Assembly (NCBI RefSeq): GCF_004769635.1
Contig: NZ_RQGH01000033.1
Location: forward strand, 230,302-294,301
Direction: 5' to 3'
DNA: 64,000 bases
Source: Leptospira jelokensis
Lineage (GTDB): Bacteria > Spirochaetota > Leptospiria > Leptospirales > Leptospiraceae
Made by a program: the position numbers and the translations under genes. The notes under the pieces are model-generated. The model was not told the origin of the DNA, searched no databases, and worked only from the letters and a program-made list of their open reading frames with translations. Below are positions 37,353-46,163 of this stretch, piece after piece; the stretch's first letter is position 1; each line of letters starts with the position of its first letter.

Positions 37353-38606
37353 TTGGGATTCCCGTACACACTCGTAACATTAGTCTTTTTATCAATGTTA
37401 CCCGTCACAATGATTGTGCCGGTAGTAAAAGACGTTGTCAAAGATAGATTACTCGGTTCCAACTGGGAAGTGGCTTATTTCACAAGCATACCCATGTTAG
37501 GTTCCTTTTTGTTTGCGCCAGTTGCGGGAATCATTTCAGACCGATTCAAAAACAGAAAGTATTTCATCAGTTTTTTCTGTTTTTTAGATGCTGGTTTGTT
37601 TTACCTTCTAACAGTCGTAAGGGACATGGATTTATTTTTATTCCTACGGTTTCTGGAGGGTGCTTCTCATATTTTCATCATTGGGTTACTTTTAAGTTCT
37701 GCCGCCGACCAAGAAAATGATCCCAAAAACAAACGTTATTATGGGAAAGGGATTCTTATGGGAATCACAGGCATGTTTTTGTCCCTGGGTGGTGCCTTTG
37801 GAATGCCACTTGGAATTTTAGGACGGAGTAATCCTTTATTACCTTTTTATGTAGGTTCTGGAATATTGGTTTTTGTGGGTATCATGAGTTTTCTCATGTT
37901 AAAAGATAGAGGAATCCACAAGGTAAAGGATTTCAAATTTAATGACCTAAAAATCGCAATCTTTGAAAATCCATTCCTATTTGTGCCTTTTCTTTTTAAT
38001 TTTATAGATCGATTCACAGTTGGCTTTATCATCTCATCTTTTAATATCCACTTACGAGAAACATTGGCTTTCCATCCAGGAATGCTCGGTGTTTTTTTAG
38101 GACTTGTTTTGTTCCCGATGAGTTTGTTATCCTATCCATCCGCTTTGCTTTCTCGCAAAACAGGTGTTTTGCCACTTGTACTTGTGGGTTCAGTCATTTA
38201 TGGAATGTTTTTAGGTTTGTCTGGAACCACAAATCAGTTCTGGTATTTGTTTTTATTTTTATTATTATGCGGCATTGGCGCAGGTGTGATGTTTGTTCCT
38301 TCGATGATGCTTGCCAGCAAAATGTCAAAACCTGGACTCACGGCCACAACAATGTCGGCGTTTACTGGAGTTGGATCTTTGGGATTTATGTTAGGCCCCA
38401 TTGTATCCGTACAAATGCAGTCTGTTTTTGAATCCCTATTGCCAAAAGAATATAGTTTTTCTGCGCTTTCCTTCTTTTTTGGATTTTTAGAGATAGGACT
38501 TGTTTTTATGACAATTCCATTTTTTAAAAAGATTTTGAGTAAAATGAACAGAATCGATGAAGAAAGAGAAAAGATTACACTTGCCAATCCTGATCCCTTA
38601 CTGTAA
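37353..38606 (+). CDS. MFS transporter
   Basis: A 417-aa major facilitator with twelve hydrophobic segments. The first half has FFLYAPVAGIISDRFKNRKYF, where DRFKNRK is the loop 2-3 signature, and a FLRFLEGASHIFI segment. The start is TTG at 37353 behind CAGG. It may export or import a small molecule. Sharing a transcript with heme oxygenase and its Fur-type box suggests iron-linked transport such as export of a siderophore, biliverdin or drug. That is inference. Confidence 0.8.
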   Translation: MGFPYTLVTLVFLSMLPVTMIVPVVKDVVKDRLLGSNWEVAYFTSIPMLGSFLFAPVAGIISDRFKNRKYFISFFCFLDAGLFYLLTVVRDMDLFLFLRFLEGASHIFIIGLLLSSAADQENDPKNKRYYGKGILMGITGMFLSLGGAFGMPLGILGRSNPLLPFYVGSGILVFVGIMSFLMLKDRGIHKVKDFKFNDLKIAIFENPFLFVPFLFNFIDRFTVGFIISSFNIHLRETLAFHPGMLGVFLGLVLFPMSLLSYPSALLSRKTGVLPLVLVGSVIYGMFLGLSGTTNQFWYLFLFLLLCGIGAGVMFVPSMMLASKMSKPGLTATTMSAFTGVGSLGFMLGPIVSVQMQSVFESLLPKEYSFSALSFFFGFLEIGLVFMTIPFFKKILSKMNRIDEEREKITLANPDPLL

Positions 38607-38637
38607 AATTTCTCCTAATCCATTTTAGGAAAGGTTT

Positions 38638-39000
38638 ATGTTCAAAAGATTACTCGTTCTTAGCACACTGGCATCGGTTCTCTTCCTTGTGTCTTGTACT
38701 TCAGGAAACAAAGTGCAAGCAGGTAGCACAAAAGTTCACCCACACACTGCACTTCGCAAACTAGAAATTGATATGATCAAAGTTGGAGACGGTTTGGTAA
38801 AAGCGGAAGCGGTCCTTGGCAAACCAACTGAAAAATCAATCGATCCAAGTGGAACCGTAATGACTTGGTACTTTGCAGAAGACCGTGATGTTCCTGAGCA
38901 GTACTACACCCTCAAAGAAAAACCAGATGCAGTGGAAAAGTTTTTAAAACTAACATTTGATCCAAAAAACAAAATCACTGCGAAAGATTTCAAACTGTAA
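38638..39000 (+). CDS. small lipoprotein with BamE/SmpA-like core
   Basis: A 120-aa lipoprotein with signal LLVLSTLASVLFLVSCTSG (Cys about residue 21). A compact domain follows: EIDMIKVGDGLVKAEAVLGKPTEKSIDPSGTVMTWYFAED. The VGD..KAEAVLGKPT helix-turn-strand pattern is that of the BamE/SmpA/OmlA fold. A role in outer-membrane protein assembly is possible but the sequence is too short to be sure. Its promoter would lie in the 31-bp gap after the MFS gene, so it may be part of that transcript. Confidence 0.75.
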   Translation: MFKRLLVLSTLASVLFLVSCTSGNKVQAGSTKVHPHTALRKLEIDMIKVGDGLVKAEAVLGKPTEKSIDPSGTVMTWYFAEDRDVPEQYYTLKEKPDAVEKFLKLTFDPKNKITAKDFKL

Positions 39001-39004
39001 AAAA

Positions 39005-39772
39005 CTAAGGTTCCTCCGACTCTTGGTTGATTTCCTCGTCGGTTGGAGCTGGGAACGGAAAACCAGGGAAACTTGGTTTTTCCTTTCCTTCCACATCATC
39101 ATCTAACAAATCAATGGTGGTAAATCCTAACAAAAAATCAAATGCTTCTGCCACATTGAATCCAAGCCTTGCACCACCATAAACTCCACCTACAATTTCC
39201 AGATTCCAAGAATACCCAGGTGGATACCCAAATGGTTTTAAATCTTCTTTTGGAAGGTAAATTAAAAATTCTTTTTGGCCGGTACTGGCAACGATGTCTT
39301 TGGTGAGTTCTCGTCGAAAGTATTCTTTTTTTCGTGCCTTTCTTTCTTTTACTGGATCATAAAAATATGAGTAATATCTCATTTTATAACTTTTGAGGTT
39401 GGCCCTTTCATCGTTTGTGAGTGGGATTCCCTTTTTATCTACAAGCCAATTGCCTTTTGCATCGAGAACGGGAGACCCTGAATGAAAACTTTCACCACCT
39501 AAGATTCCAAAGACGAGTTGTTGGGAATGATAACCGCCAACCTCACCTCCACGAATTCCAAAGCCACGTCCTAAATCACGTTTGCCCAATTGTGATTCAC
39601 CACCTTGGAAAACAAATCCAATGGGGAGTGGACCCACTTTGATCGCCGCTCCATACATCGGAGTTTCCGCGCCAACGGTGATGATATCTTTAAAATCATT
39701 TTTTCGATTTTTCCAATAAGTGGCACAGTTCGTTGCAAACAAAACGATGGTGATAAGGCTCGTGAAACGCAT
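39005..39772 (-). CDS. lipoprotein of unknown function
   Basis: A 255-aa lipoprotein with signal FTSLITIVLFATNCATYW (Cys about residue 16). The following C.TYWKNRKNDFKDIITVG and KVGPLPIGFVFQGG..LG belong to a spirochaete/planctomycete-type lipoprotein pattern (Y..NR..D..D). A GGVYGGARLGFNVAEAFDFLLGFTTIDL segment follows and a Pro/Glu tail ends it. Function is unknown. Convergent with the BamE-like gene; the two stops are four bases apart. Confidence 0.7.
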   Translation of the reverse strand: MRFTSLITIVLFATNCATYWKNRKNDFKDIITVGAETPMYGAAIKVGPLPIGFVFQGGESQLGKRDLGRGFGIRGGEVGGYHSQQLVFGILGGESFHSGSPVLDAKGNWLVDKKGIPLTNDERANLKSYKMRYYSYFYDPVKERKARKKEYFRRELTKDIVASTGQKEFLIYLPKEDLKPFGYPPGYSWNLEIVGGVYGGARLGFNVAEAFDFLLGFTTIDLLDDDVEGKEKPSFPGFPFPAPTDEEINQESEEP

Positions 39773-39835
39773 TCTTTTCCAATTTTTTTCATTTTCTACT
39801 TTTCGGAATCAAAAAAACAAACTTTTTGGGAAGAT

Positions 39836-40828
39836 ATGGCTTCTTTTGAAGATTTTCCCATGATCGAAGTGAAAAAAATGAACGAAACGGAGGTTCGCCT
39901 TTTTAGTTTGCTATTCAATCTTTTACGCGAACCCAAAGGCATTAGTTTCCAAAAGTTTCGAAACATTATGCCACGGTTTTATAAAAACGAAGACATTGAA
40001 TCGGATAGAAAAAAACTCTATCGAGACCTTAACCAATTAAAAAGTCTTGGGTTTAACATTAAGGTTGCCCAATACGGTTACCAATCGGAAGATTTTTTTC
40101 CATATTACATTGAAAAGGAATCCATCGATCGTTCCTTAAAATTTTCCAAAGAAGAATTGGAATACCTTTCCAAATCCCTTTATTCTGCTGAATTAACAAA
40201 AGAACTCATTAGCTTATCCCAAAAACTTTTTTCCTATCATTTGGATTTGATTCCCAATCAAACAAAACATCCCGTTACACATGATTCCGACGAAACTAAC
40301 GTTGATACATCCAATACTGAAAAAATATTACAAGCTATCAAAGACAAACGTGCCATCACAATCGTATATGGGTATGATGAAAAAGAAAGAACCATCGAGC
40401 CCTATCGATTGGTACGCAAACACACAACCGACTTCTATGTGTTAGCGTATGACCGCGGGAAAAAATCCTTACGAAGGTTCATCCTTCCAAAAATTACAGT
40501 TAAAAAAGAAACCAAAGAAGAGTTTTTTTCCAATTTAAAAATCACAAACGAAGATCTAAATTTCCATCCACTCTCATTGAAAACACACGACGAAATGGAA
40601 ATCCTGTTCCAAATCCATCCGGAATATGAAGACCGTTGGAAATTATTCTTGGAAGGCGCAAAATTCGAAACCATTGAAAACCAATACAAGGTATTCACAA
40701 CAAACCAAAATGCACTGTTCCAATTTTTTGTGATTTTACCAGAGGCATTGGTAGAGGCAAGTGCCAGTTGGAAAGATCGGTTTGCGAATCATCTACAGGA
40801 ATGGGAAAACTTATACCAATTCGTTTGA
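39836..40828 (+). CDS. WYL-domain transcriptional regulator
   Basis: About 330 aa from the ATG at 39836. The frame is open far upstream (39605), where it overlaps the lipoprotein gene, but the lower start fits a GGAAG and the known fold. Residues 1-90 form a winged HTH (LFNLLREPKGISFQKFRNIM, then DLNQLKSLGFNI). A WYL domain follows: AIKDKRAITIVYGY, EPYRLVRKHTTDFYVLAYDRG and LRRFILPKI, with FYVLA in place of the literal WYL. WYL regulators sense small ligands or nucleic acid and often control defence genes. It stands eight bases before the DUF2779 gene. Confidence 0.82.
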   Translation: MASFEDFPMIEVKKMNETEVRLFSLLFNLLREPKGISFQKFRNIMPRFYKNEDIESDRKKLYRDLNQLKSLGFNIKVAQYGYQSEDFFPYYIEKESIDRSLKFSKEELEYLSKSLYSAELTKELISLSQKLFSYHLDLIPNQTKHPVTHDSDETNVDTSNTEKILQAIKDKRAITIVYGYDEKERTIEPYRLVRKHTTDFYVLAYDRGKKSLRRFILPKITVKKETKEEFFSNLKITNEDLNFHPLSLKTHDEMEILFQIHPEYEDRWKLFLEGAKFETIENQYKVFTTNQNALFQFFVILPEALVEASASWKDRFANHLQEWENLYQFV

Positions 40829-40835
40829 GAATCCT

Positions 40836-42326
40836 TTGACTCCCATCACAAAATCCTTATACTTACAATTTTTAAAATGCCAAAATGCATTCCATTTGAT
40901 CCGAGAGGGTGTTGTTTCCAAACCGAGTACGGCTTCTTTTGGTGGGTATTTGGAATGGGGTGAGTTTCTTACTCTCTGTAAAAACCAATTTCCAAATTTT
41001 CCAACGATCGAGAAATCACCTAACAGAGAAGAGGGGTTTGTTCAATCAGAAACGTACATAAAGGAAAACATTTCCCATTTCAATGCACAATTGCGTTTCC
41101 AAAACTTTGTGTGTAATGTGGAACTTTTAGAATACGATAAGGGAAGAGATGGTTGGATCCTTTGGGACTTTCGACCCATCGGCTCCATCAAACAAGACAT
41201 TCTACGATCGTTTTATTTTTACAAACAAGTGGCAAAAGGGATGGGTTTACATATCCTTGCATGCAAAATCATCCGCATCCAAACCAAATTTGTCTACGAA
41301 GGTGGGCCCGTTTCACCAGAAGGATACCTTTTGGTTGAAGACCTTACCCCACGGTTGGAATCGGAGTTGGGGACTCGCGAAGAAGAATGGAACCAATTCC
41401 AAACCGAAATCCAAAACACAAGCGAACAATCTGTTCCCTATTCCTTTTTAGAGAACAACCCGAGTTGTCGTTCCCTTAAGGCGTGTTTATCGCCATCCCA
41501 TTGTGCACCCGGAAGAGAAACTGCCAAAGAAATCTTTGAATACCGAGATAGCTCAGAACTTGCAAAACAATGGTTTGCCTCTGGGTACAATTCGTACGAT
41601 TCTGTGCCTGACACAGAACTTTCCCCCATCCAAAGGATCCAAAAAGAAGCTCACAAAACGGGAACCGTACATTTTAACAAAGAATCACTTTGCCAATACC
41701 TTTCTAATGTGACAAAAACAGTTGCATTTCTGGATTTTGAATCAGTCAACCCCTACCTTCCCATTTACCCAGGCACAAAACCCTTCCAACACATTCCCTA
41801 TTTGTATTCCCTACATATTTGGAACAAGGAAACCGACTCACTCACGCACAAAACGTACTTACATGAAGATGTGGGCAGTGATCCGAGAAAACATGTGTTA
41901 TTCCATCTGCAAAAAGACCTGCCAACAGGGATTACCATCTTTTCCTTTAATGATTTTTTTGAAAAACTGATCATCCAGGAATCCGCTACCGTTTACCCCG
42001 AATACTTAGAATTTTGGGAATCAGTCAAATCGATGTTCATCGACCTTGCTTTGCCTTTTAAAAAACTTTGGATTTACCACCCCGCACAACACGGCAAAGC
42101 TTCCCTGAAGGAAATCCTACCATGTTTTAGTAACGAAAGTCATTTTGGACTCACCATTCGGGAAGGGCAAGATGCCAATTACCAATATTTGAGATTGATA
42201 AAAAAGCAGGTGACAGCGGAAGAAAAAAAACGTGTTTTGGAGGATTTGATAGCTTACTGCAAATTAGATAGTTATGGTTTGTTTTTAATCTATAGAATGT
42301 TACAAGAAAGATTATCGGTTATTTAA
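40836..42326 (+). CDS. DUF2779 protein with Cys cluster and DEDD-type exonuclease-like domain
   Basis: About 496 aa from the TTG at 40836; the frame opens at GTG 40761. The family's N-terminal ITKSLYLQFLKC motif begins right after it. The N-terminal half resembles Fe-S PD-(D/E)xK nucleases (Cas4/AddB type): one Cys early and CRSLKACLSPSHC late. The expected E-x-K is ILWDFRPIG, so the catalytic Lys is Arg. The C-terminal DUF2779 half starts AFLDFESVNPYLPIYPGTKP (D-F-E, exonuclease motif I), then FSFNDFFEKL and LIAYCKLDSYGLFLIYRML. DUF2779 proteins have been linked to RNase H-like exonucleases. Transcribed with WYL and an esterase. Confidence 0.75.
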   Translation: MTPITKSLYLQFLKCQNAFHLIREGVVSKPSTASFGGYLEWGEFLTLCKNQFPNFPTIEKSPNREEGFVQSETYIKENISHFNAQLRFQNFVCNVELLEYDKGRDGWILWDFRPIGSIKQDILRSFYFYKQVAKGMGLHILACKIIRIQTKFVYEGGPVSPEGYLLVEDLTPRLESELGTREEEWNQFQTEIQNTSEQSVPYSFLENNPSCRSLKACLSPSHCAPGRETAKEIFEYRDSSELAKQWFASGYNSYDSVPDTELSPIQRIQKEAHKTGTVHFNKESLCQYLSNVTKTVAFLDFESVNPYLPIYPGTKPFQHIPYLYSLHIWNKETDSLTHKTYLHEDVGSDPRKHVLFHLQKDLPTGITIFSFNDFFEKLIIQESATVYPEYLEFWESVKSMFIDLALPFKKLWIYHPAQHGKASLKEILPCFSNESHFGLTIREGQDANYQYLRLIKKQVTAEEKKRVLEDLIAYCKLDSYGLFLIYRMLQERLSVI

Positions 42327-43372
42327 TGTTAGGTATCAAAAAATCAGTCACACAACTTGTCTTTTCGTTACCCGATAACTGGATTTCCACAATCACTCGT
42401 ACGAAACACCAAGAGGACACCAATGGATTGGACCCTCGTTGTGCACTGGCTTGTAATATCGCTCGGTTCCTTCCCAAAATGGAACAGATGAGCCCTGAAA
42501 AAGCGAGAAAACACTTCCGAGAGCAAATGAAACTCTTTGAAGAAAAAGAATTCCCCATCGCTCATATCGAAGACAAACTCATTCCCACTCCCAGTGCTTC
42601 TTTTATCCCCATCCGAGTTTATAATGCGAACCCCCAAAAGAGAAACCTTCCCACCATTCTCTTTTTCCATGGTGGTGGGCTCACCATTGGCAATCTAGAT
42701 ACTCATGATCCGTTCTGCCGCAAATTGTCTCATTACACAAAGAGCATCGTGATCGCGGTGGATTACCGACTGGCGCCAGAACACCCGTACCCTGCTGCCC
42801 ACGAGGATGCATGGCTTGCATACCAATACGTTCGGAATTCTGCGTATCTATTTGGTGGCTCTCCGAAAGCCATCGCGGTTTGTGGGGATAGTGCTGGGGC
42901 ACTGCTTGCGACCAATGTTTGCCTCCGTGCCAAAAAAAACAATGTCCAAGCACCAATTTACCAAGCCCTACTCTACCCAATGCTTGATACCTCAAGTGAA
43001 TCGGAGACATACGAACTCTTCGGGGAGAACTACATCCTCACGAAAACGCTGATGCGATGGTTCATCCAAAACTACCTGCCCAATACGAGAGACCGAAACC
43101 TTGTTCAGAACTCTCCGGTCTTGGCAGAAACAAAAGAACTAAAAGGGCTCCCTCCCGCATACATTGGGATCGCTGGCTTTGACCCGCTCAAGGGAGAAGG
43201 AGAAACCTATGCCAAACACCTGCAGACTGCGGGAGTGAAGGTAGAAGAACGCCATTTTCCATCCCTTGTACATGGGTACATCCAATTATCGAGTCTCATC
43301 CCAAAGGCAAAAGAAGCCGAAGAGGACCTTTTCCAGTCCTTATTACGATTTTTTTCCCAAATAAAAATCTAA
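42326..43372 (+). CDS. HSL-family alpha/beta hydrolase (esterase/lipase)
   Basis: A 348-aa hormone-sensitive-lipase-type hydrolase. The oxyanion motif is FFHGGGLTIG, the strand is VAVDYRLAPEHPYPAA, and the nucleophile is VCGDSAGALLATN. The Asp (GFDPLKGEGETYA) and His (FPSLVHGY) complete the triad. No signal peptide, so cytoplasmic. It hydrolyses a short- or medium-chain ester or lactone. The start ATG overlaps the TAA of the DUF2779 gene (TAATG), so the three genes from the WYL regulator onwards are coupled. Confidence 0.9.
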   Translation: MLGIKKSVTQLVFSLPDNWISTITRTKHQEDTNGLDPRCALACNIARFLPKMEQMSPEKARKHFREQMKLFEEKEFPIAHIEDKLIPTPSASFIPIRVYNANPQKRNLPTILFFHGGGLTIGNLDTHDPFCRKLSHYTKSIVIAVDYRLAPEHPYPAAHEDAWLAYQYVRNSAYLFGGSPKAIAVCGDSAGALLATNVCLRAKKNNVQAPIYQALLYPMLDTSSESETYELFGENYILTKTLMRWFIQNYLPNTRDRNLVQNSPVLAETKELKGLPPAYIGIAGFDPLKGEGETYAKHLQTAGVKVEERHFPSLVHGYIQLSSLIPKAKEAEEDLFQSLLRFFSQIKI

Positions 43373-43390
43373 CCCACTTCCATTCAAGAA

Positions 43391-43418
43391 TCGACACAGA
43401 AAGATTCGATACTATAAA
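43391..43418 (+). promoter_or_regulatory. Promoter of the secreted helical protein gene
   Basis: TCGACA at 43391-43396, a 16-bp spacer and TATAAA at 43413-43418. AGAGG lies six bases before the ATG at 43441. It marks a new transcription unit after the esterase. Confidence 0.5.
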
Positions 43419-43440
43419 GGACAACATCTAGAGGTATGTC

Positions 43441-44250
43441 ATGATGCTACGATTTTCCATCCTTCTTTTTACTCTCCTTGGGATGACTGCTCTTTTCGCA
43501 GAAAAACCTGCTTCCGCCACCTTAAAGGAAAGGGAGACCCAAAAACAAATCGACTTACAAAGGAAAAATGGCTTTGGTGATAACGAAATTGATACCCTTC
43601 ACGCCAGTATCATCGAAAACCTTCGTAAGATGAAAAAACTCCAAGAATTAGGTGTGGATAAAACGGCAGCCCAATACCTCGCACAAACTCCACAAGAACA
43701 CAAGGAGTTGTATAAAAAAGATAAAGATGGAAAACCTTATTTGGAAATCAAACTCCCGCAAGGCCAATCTTACATCGATTGGCCAACTGTATTTTTATAT
43801 GATGGGATTGCTTACCTTTATCCTAAAGAAGACTTTAGCGACTTAGACAAAATCATTTTATCGTTTCGAAGGGTGAATGCGGATGGAACCATCCATGTCA
43901 AAGAAATGCGTAGGCTCATCAACCCAACACCAAGGTCCGAAGGCACTGAAAAAGATGAAAAAGGGGAAGCAAAACTAGATACCAACTCGGATATCCGCTT
44001 GGAATACTTTCGCTCCTTAACTTCCGATACCATTTGGCCAAATGATCCGGTCCAACCACAAGAAGCAGACATTGCGATGGTTTTAAATGATGAAAAAGAT
44101 CCACTCCCGTACGACAAACAAAAACACATTATGATGTCTTACAAAAAGATGTTACGTAAAATTGCAAAATTCACTGCATTCAAATTACGTAATATTGAGT
44201 TGGACCAAAAACAAATGATCACAAAAATTTTGGATTATAACACAAACTAA
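43441..44250 (+). CDS. secreted helical protein, possibly related to Fcp flagellar coiling proteins
   Basis: A 269-aa protein with a signal peptide (ILLFTLLGMTALFA) and a mature, Lys-rich body with long helices. Recognisable segments are DLQRKNGFGDNEIDTLHASI, NLRKMKKLQELGV, SYIDWPTVFLYDGIAYLYP, DLDKIILSFRR and a C-terminal helix KMLRKIAKFTAFKLRNIEL. It has its own promoter. Charge pattern and size recall the periplasmic Fcp-type flagellar sheath proteins of Leptospira, but I could not confirm this from memory, so no symbol is given. It could equally be another periplasmic protein. Confidence 0.65.
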   Translation: MMLRFSILLFTLLGMTALFAEKPASATLKERETQKQIDLQRKNGFGDNEIDTLHASIIENLRKMKKLQELGVDKTAAQYLAQTPQEHKELYKKDKDGKPYLEIKLPQGQSYIDWPTVFLYDGIAYLYPKEDFSDLDKIILSFRRVNADGTIHVKEMRRLINPTPRSEGTEKDEKGEAKLDTNSDIRLEYFRSLTSDTIWPNDPVQPQEADIAMVLNDEKDPLPYDKQKHIMMSYKKMLRKIAKFTAFKLRNIELDQKQMITKILDYNTN

Positions 44251-44274
44251 ATTGAATCCGATTTAAACAATACC

Positions 44275-44502
44275 TCAAGATTGTTGTTTTTCCCTTCGAC
44301 TCATGAGGAGCTGCGAAATCGTTTGCTCCTCCGTCACATACTTCCTCTTTAAGTACGACAAAGCATTATTGATAAAACGAGGAACCTTTTTCTCAGCATC
44401 CAACAAATCCATTTTCGTTAACATCAATTCGTCGATGGTAGCGAGAGCCAAATTTCTTTGGCTCTGGTGTAATTCAAAATCGTCCTCGTCTTCTACAATC
44501 AT
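44275..44502 (-). CDS. small hypothetical protein, coupled to the UMF1 transporter
   Basis: A 75-aa cytoplasmic helical protein, acidic at the N-terminus (MIVEDEDDFEL) and basic at the C-terminus. Its ATG overlaps the stop of the upstream transporter (ATGA), which makes it very probably a real translated gene. No family is recognised. Confidence 0.65.
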   Translation of the reverse strand: MIVEDEDDFELHQSQRNLALATIDELMLTKMDLLDAEKKVPRFINNALSYLKRKYVTEEQTISQLLMSRREKQQS

Positions 44503-45854
44503 GTTTTTTCTTGGAACCGATTGGCGGCTTCCACTCCTCTCTCTTCATTCACAAATAAGTTTATGATTAGCGAAATTAAGTAAAAGAAAGCAACAACAAG
44601 GAAGGCATTTCGTAAACTGAGTAAGGTTTGGATGTAACCAAATAAAAAGAGTCCTGCCGCCGCCGCAATTTTACCAGAAAGTCCCCACATTCCAAAAAAC
44701 TCACCCGACTTAGACTCAGGGCTAAAAATACCTACGAGTGCACGAGATGCAGATTGAGTGGAACCAAGTCCCATTCCTGCAAGGGAAGAGATAAACACAA
44801 ACACCCATTGCACCGTCCAGTTTTTACCAAGAGCACCATTCAAAAAGGATGTAAGGTCATGCACATAATAAATCAAACCACAAGTTACGAGCCATAAAAC
44901 AAGCGTAAGGTTGAATGTCTTTTTGGCGCCAATGCTATCCTGGATCACTCCAAATGCAAGGGCACCGATTGCCGCCGCAATTTGGATAAAGATAAACATG
45001 GCTTGTTTGTGTTCTGATTGGATCTGAATCTCTTGGGATCCGTAGATAAAGGCAAACGAAATGACGATGGCAAGAGCTGCCATGGTAAAAAACAAAGATA
45101 CCAAATAAATCATCAAATCTTTGAAGTGAGTTGCATCTTTTAAAGTTTGGACCACGCGGTCTTTTCCTATCTTAAAATAGTTTACTTTGTGTGTCACACC
45201 GAGAGGCAAATGAGGTTCTTTTAAAAATAAAAAGGTTGGGATTGCTGCGATGAGAAAAAAGACAGCAGTGTAAGGACCAACTAACTTTAAGTTTTCGAAA
45301 TTATCTAAGGTGTAATCACCAAGTGTAGTGGCAAGAGCAACCGAACCGATCCCACCAAAGTATCCAATCCCCCAAGCATACCCTGAAATTTTTCCGAGGT
45401 CTTCTTTGGAACCAAGAAAGGGCAAAAAGCTGGATGCAAAGTTTTCACCAGAGGCAAAGAAAAAATTTGAAAAAGCAATGAGTACCATTCCAAACGCAAC
45501 CATACCAGGTTCTACATAATAAAGCAGAAAAGTAGAGATCACACAGCCAATGTAACTTAGGAATAAAAACAGTTTTTTCTTTGAACTATAATCGGTAATC
45601 GCACCAAAAATAGGACCTGTGGCAACAACGAATAAATATGAAGCCGCAAGCGCCCACGCCCAAAGAGTGTTCCCCATGCGGAAAGGATTGTCCGATCCTA
45701 CTTCTTCTGGAACGACAAGTCTTGTAAAAATCTCACAGTAAACGACACTGATAATGACCGTTGTGTACGAAGAATTCGCAAAATCGAACATACACCATCC
45801 GAATATTTCGCGATTTTTTTTCTTTTTGGCTTCCGGGTTTTTGTCTTTGGACAT
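44499..45854 (-). CDS. MFS transporter of the UMF1/Atg22 type
   Basis: About 451 aa from the ATG at 45854 (a TTG at 45923 is also open). The N-terminus has the UMF1 signature REIFGWCMFDFANSSYTTVIISVVYC. TM2-3 loop: GAITDYSSKKKLFLF. There are twelve hydrophobic segments. Later ASRALVGIFSPESKSGEFFGMW matches the conserved loop of the Atg22/UMF1 family. Fungal members export amino acids from vacuoles; bacterial substrates are not established. Divergent from the BFD-like gene. Confidence 0.85.
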   Translation of the reverse strand: MSKDKNPEAKKKKNREIFGWCMFDFANSSYTTVIISVVYCEIFTRLVVPEEVGSDNPFRMGNTLWAWALAASYLFVVATGPIFGAITDYSSKKKLFLFLSYIGCVISTFLLYYVEPGMVAFGMVLIAFSNFFFASGENFASSFLPFLGSKEDLGKISGYAWGIGYFGGIGSVALATTLGDYTLDNFENLKLVGPYTAVFFLIAAIPTFLFLKEPHLPLGVTHKVNYFKIGKDRVVQTLKDATHFKDLMIYLVSLFFTMAALAIVISFAFIYGSQEIQIQSEHKQAMFIFIQIAAAIGALAFGVIQDSIGAKKTFNLTLVLWLVTCGLIYYVHDLTSFLNGALGKNWTVQWVFVFISSLAGMGLGSTQSASRALVGIFSPESKSGEFFGMWGLSGKIAAAAGLFLFGYIQTLLSLRNAFLVVAFFYLISLIINLFVNEERGVEAANRFQEKT

Positions 45855-45923
45855 AGAGGGTTTTAGAATTTTCCTTGGTTGAAAGTAATTAAAGAGTTTC
45901 CCTCCCTTTCGTAAATCTGTCAA

Positions 45924-46163
45924 ATGATTAGTTCAGGTATGGATCCTTTCGATTTAAATTCCCTCATGAGACCCAAACGGGTCTGTTTATGTCGAATGGT
46001 GACGGAAGAAGAATTAGTCCGTGCCATCCATGCGGGTGCCGTAACCATGGAACAAATTAGAGAAACAACAAGAGCCTCTACCGGCTGCGGGACCTGCTCC
46101 ATGCAAGTCTACCACATCCTCCAGCGCGAATTGCAGAATCTCTCCCGGAGGAAAATTTCATGA
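45924..46163 (+). CDS. BFD-like [2Fe-2S] ferredoxin
   Basis: A 79-aa protein with the bacterioferritin-associated ferredoxin fold: cysteines in RVCLCRMVTEEELVRAI and ASTGCGTCSMQV, that is C-x-C then C-x-x-C. BFD-like proteins carry a [2Fe-2S] cluster and pass electrons, or help release iron from bacterioferritin. An alternative ATG is at 45939. The stop overlaps the RibD-C gene by four bases, so they are cotranscribed. No bacterioferritin gene is near. Confidence 0.88.
   Translation: MISSGMDPFDLNSLMRPKRVCLCRMVTEEELVRAIHAGAVTMEQIRETTRASTGCGTCSMQVYHILQRELQNLSRRKIS

Noticed and set aside
40836..42326. A Cas4 gene of a CRISPR system
   Set aside because: The Cys cluster fits, but the DUF2779 half, the changed E-x-K site and the absence of any cas gene or array argue against it.
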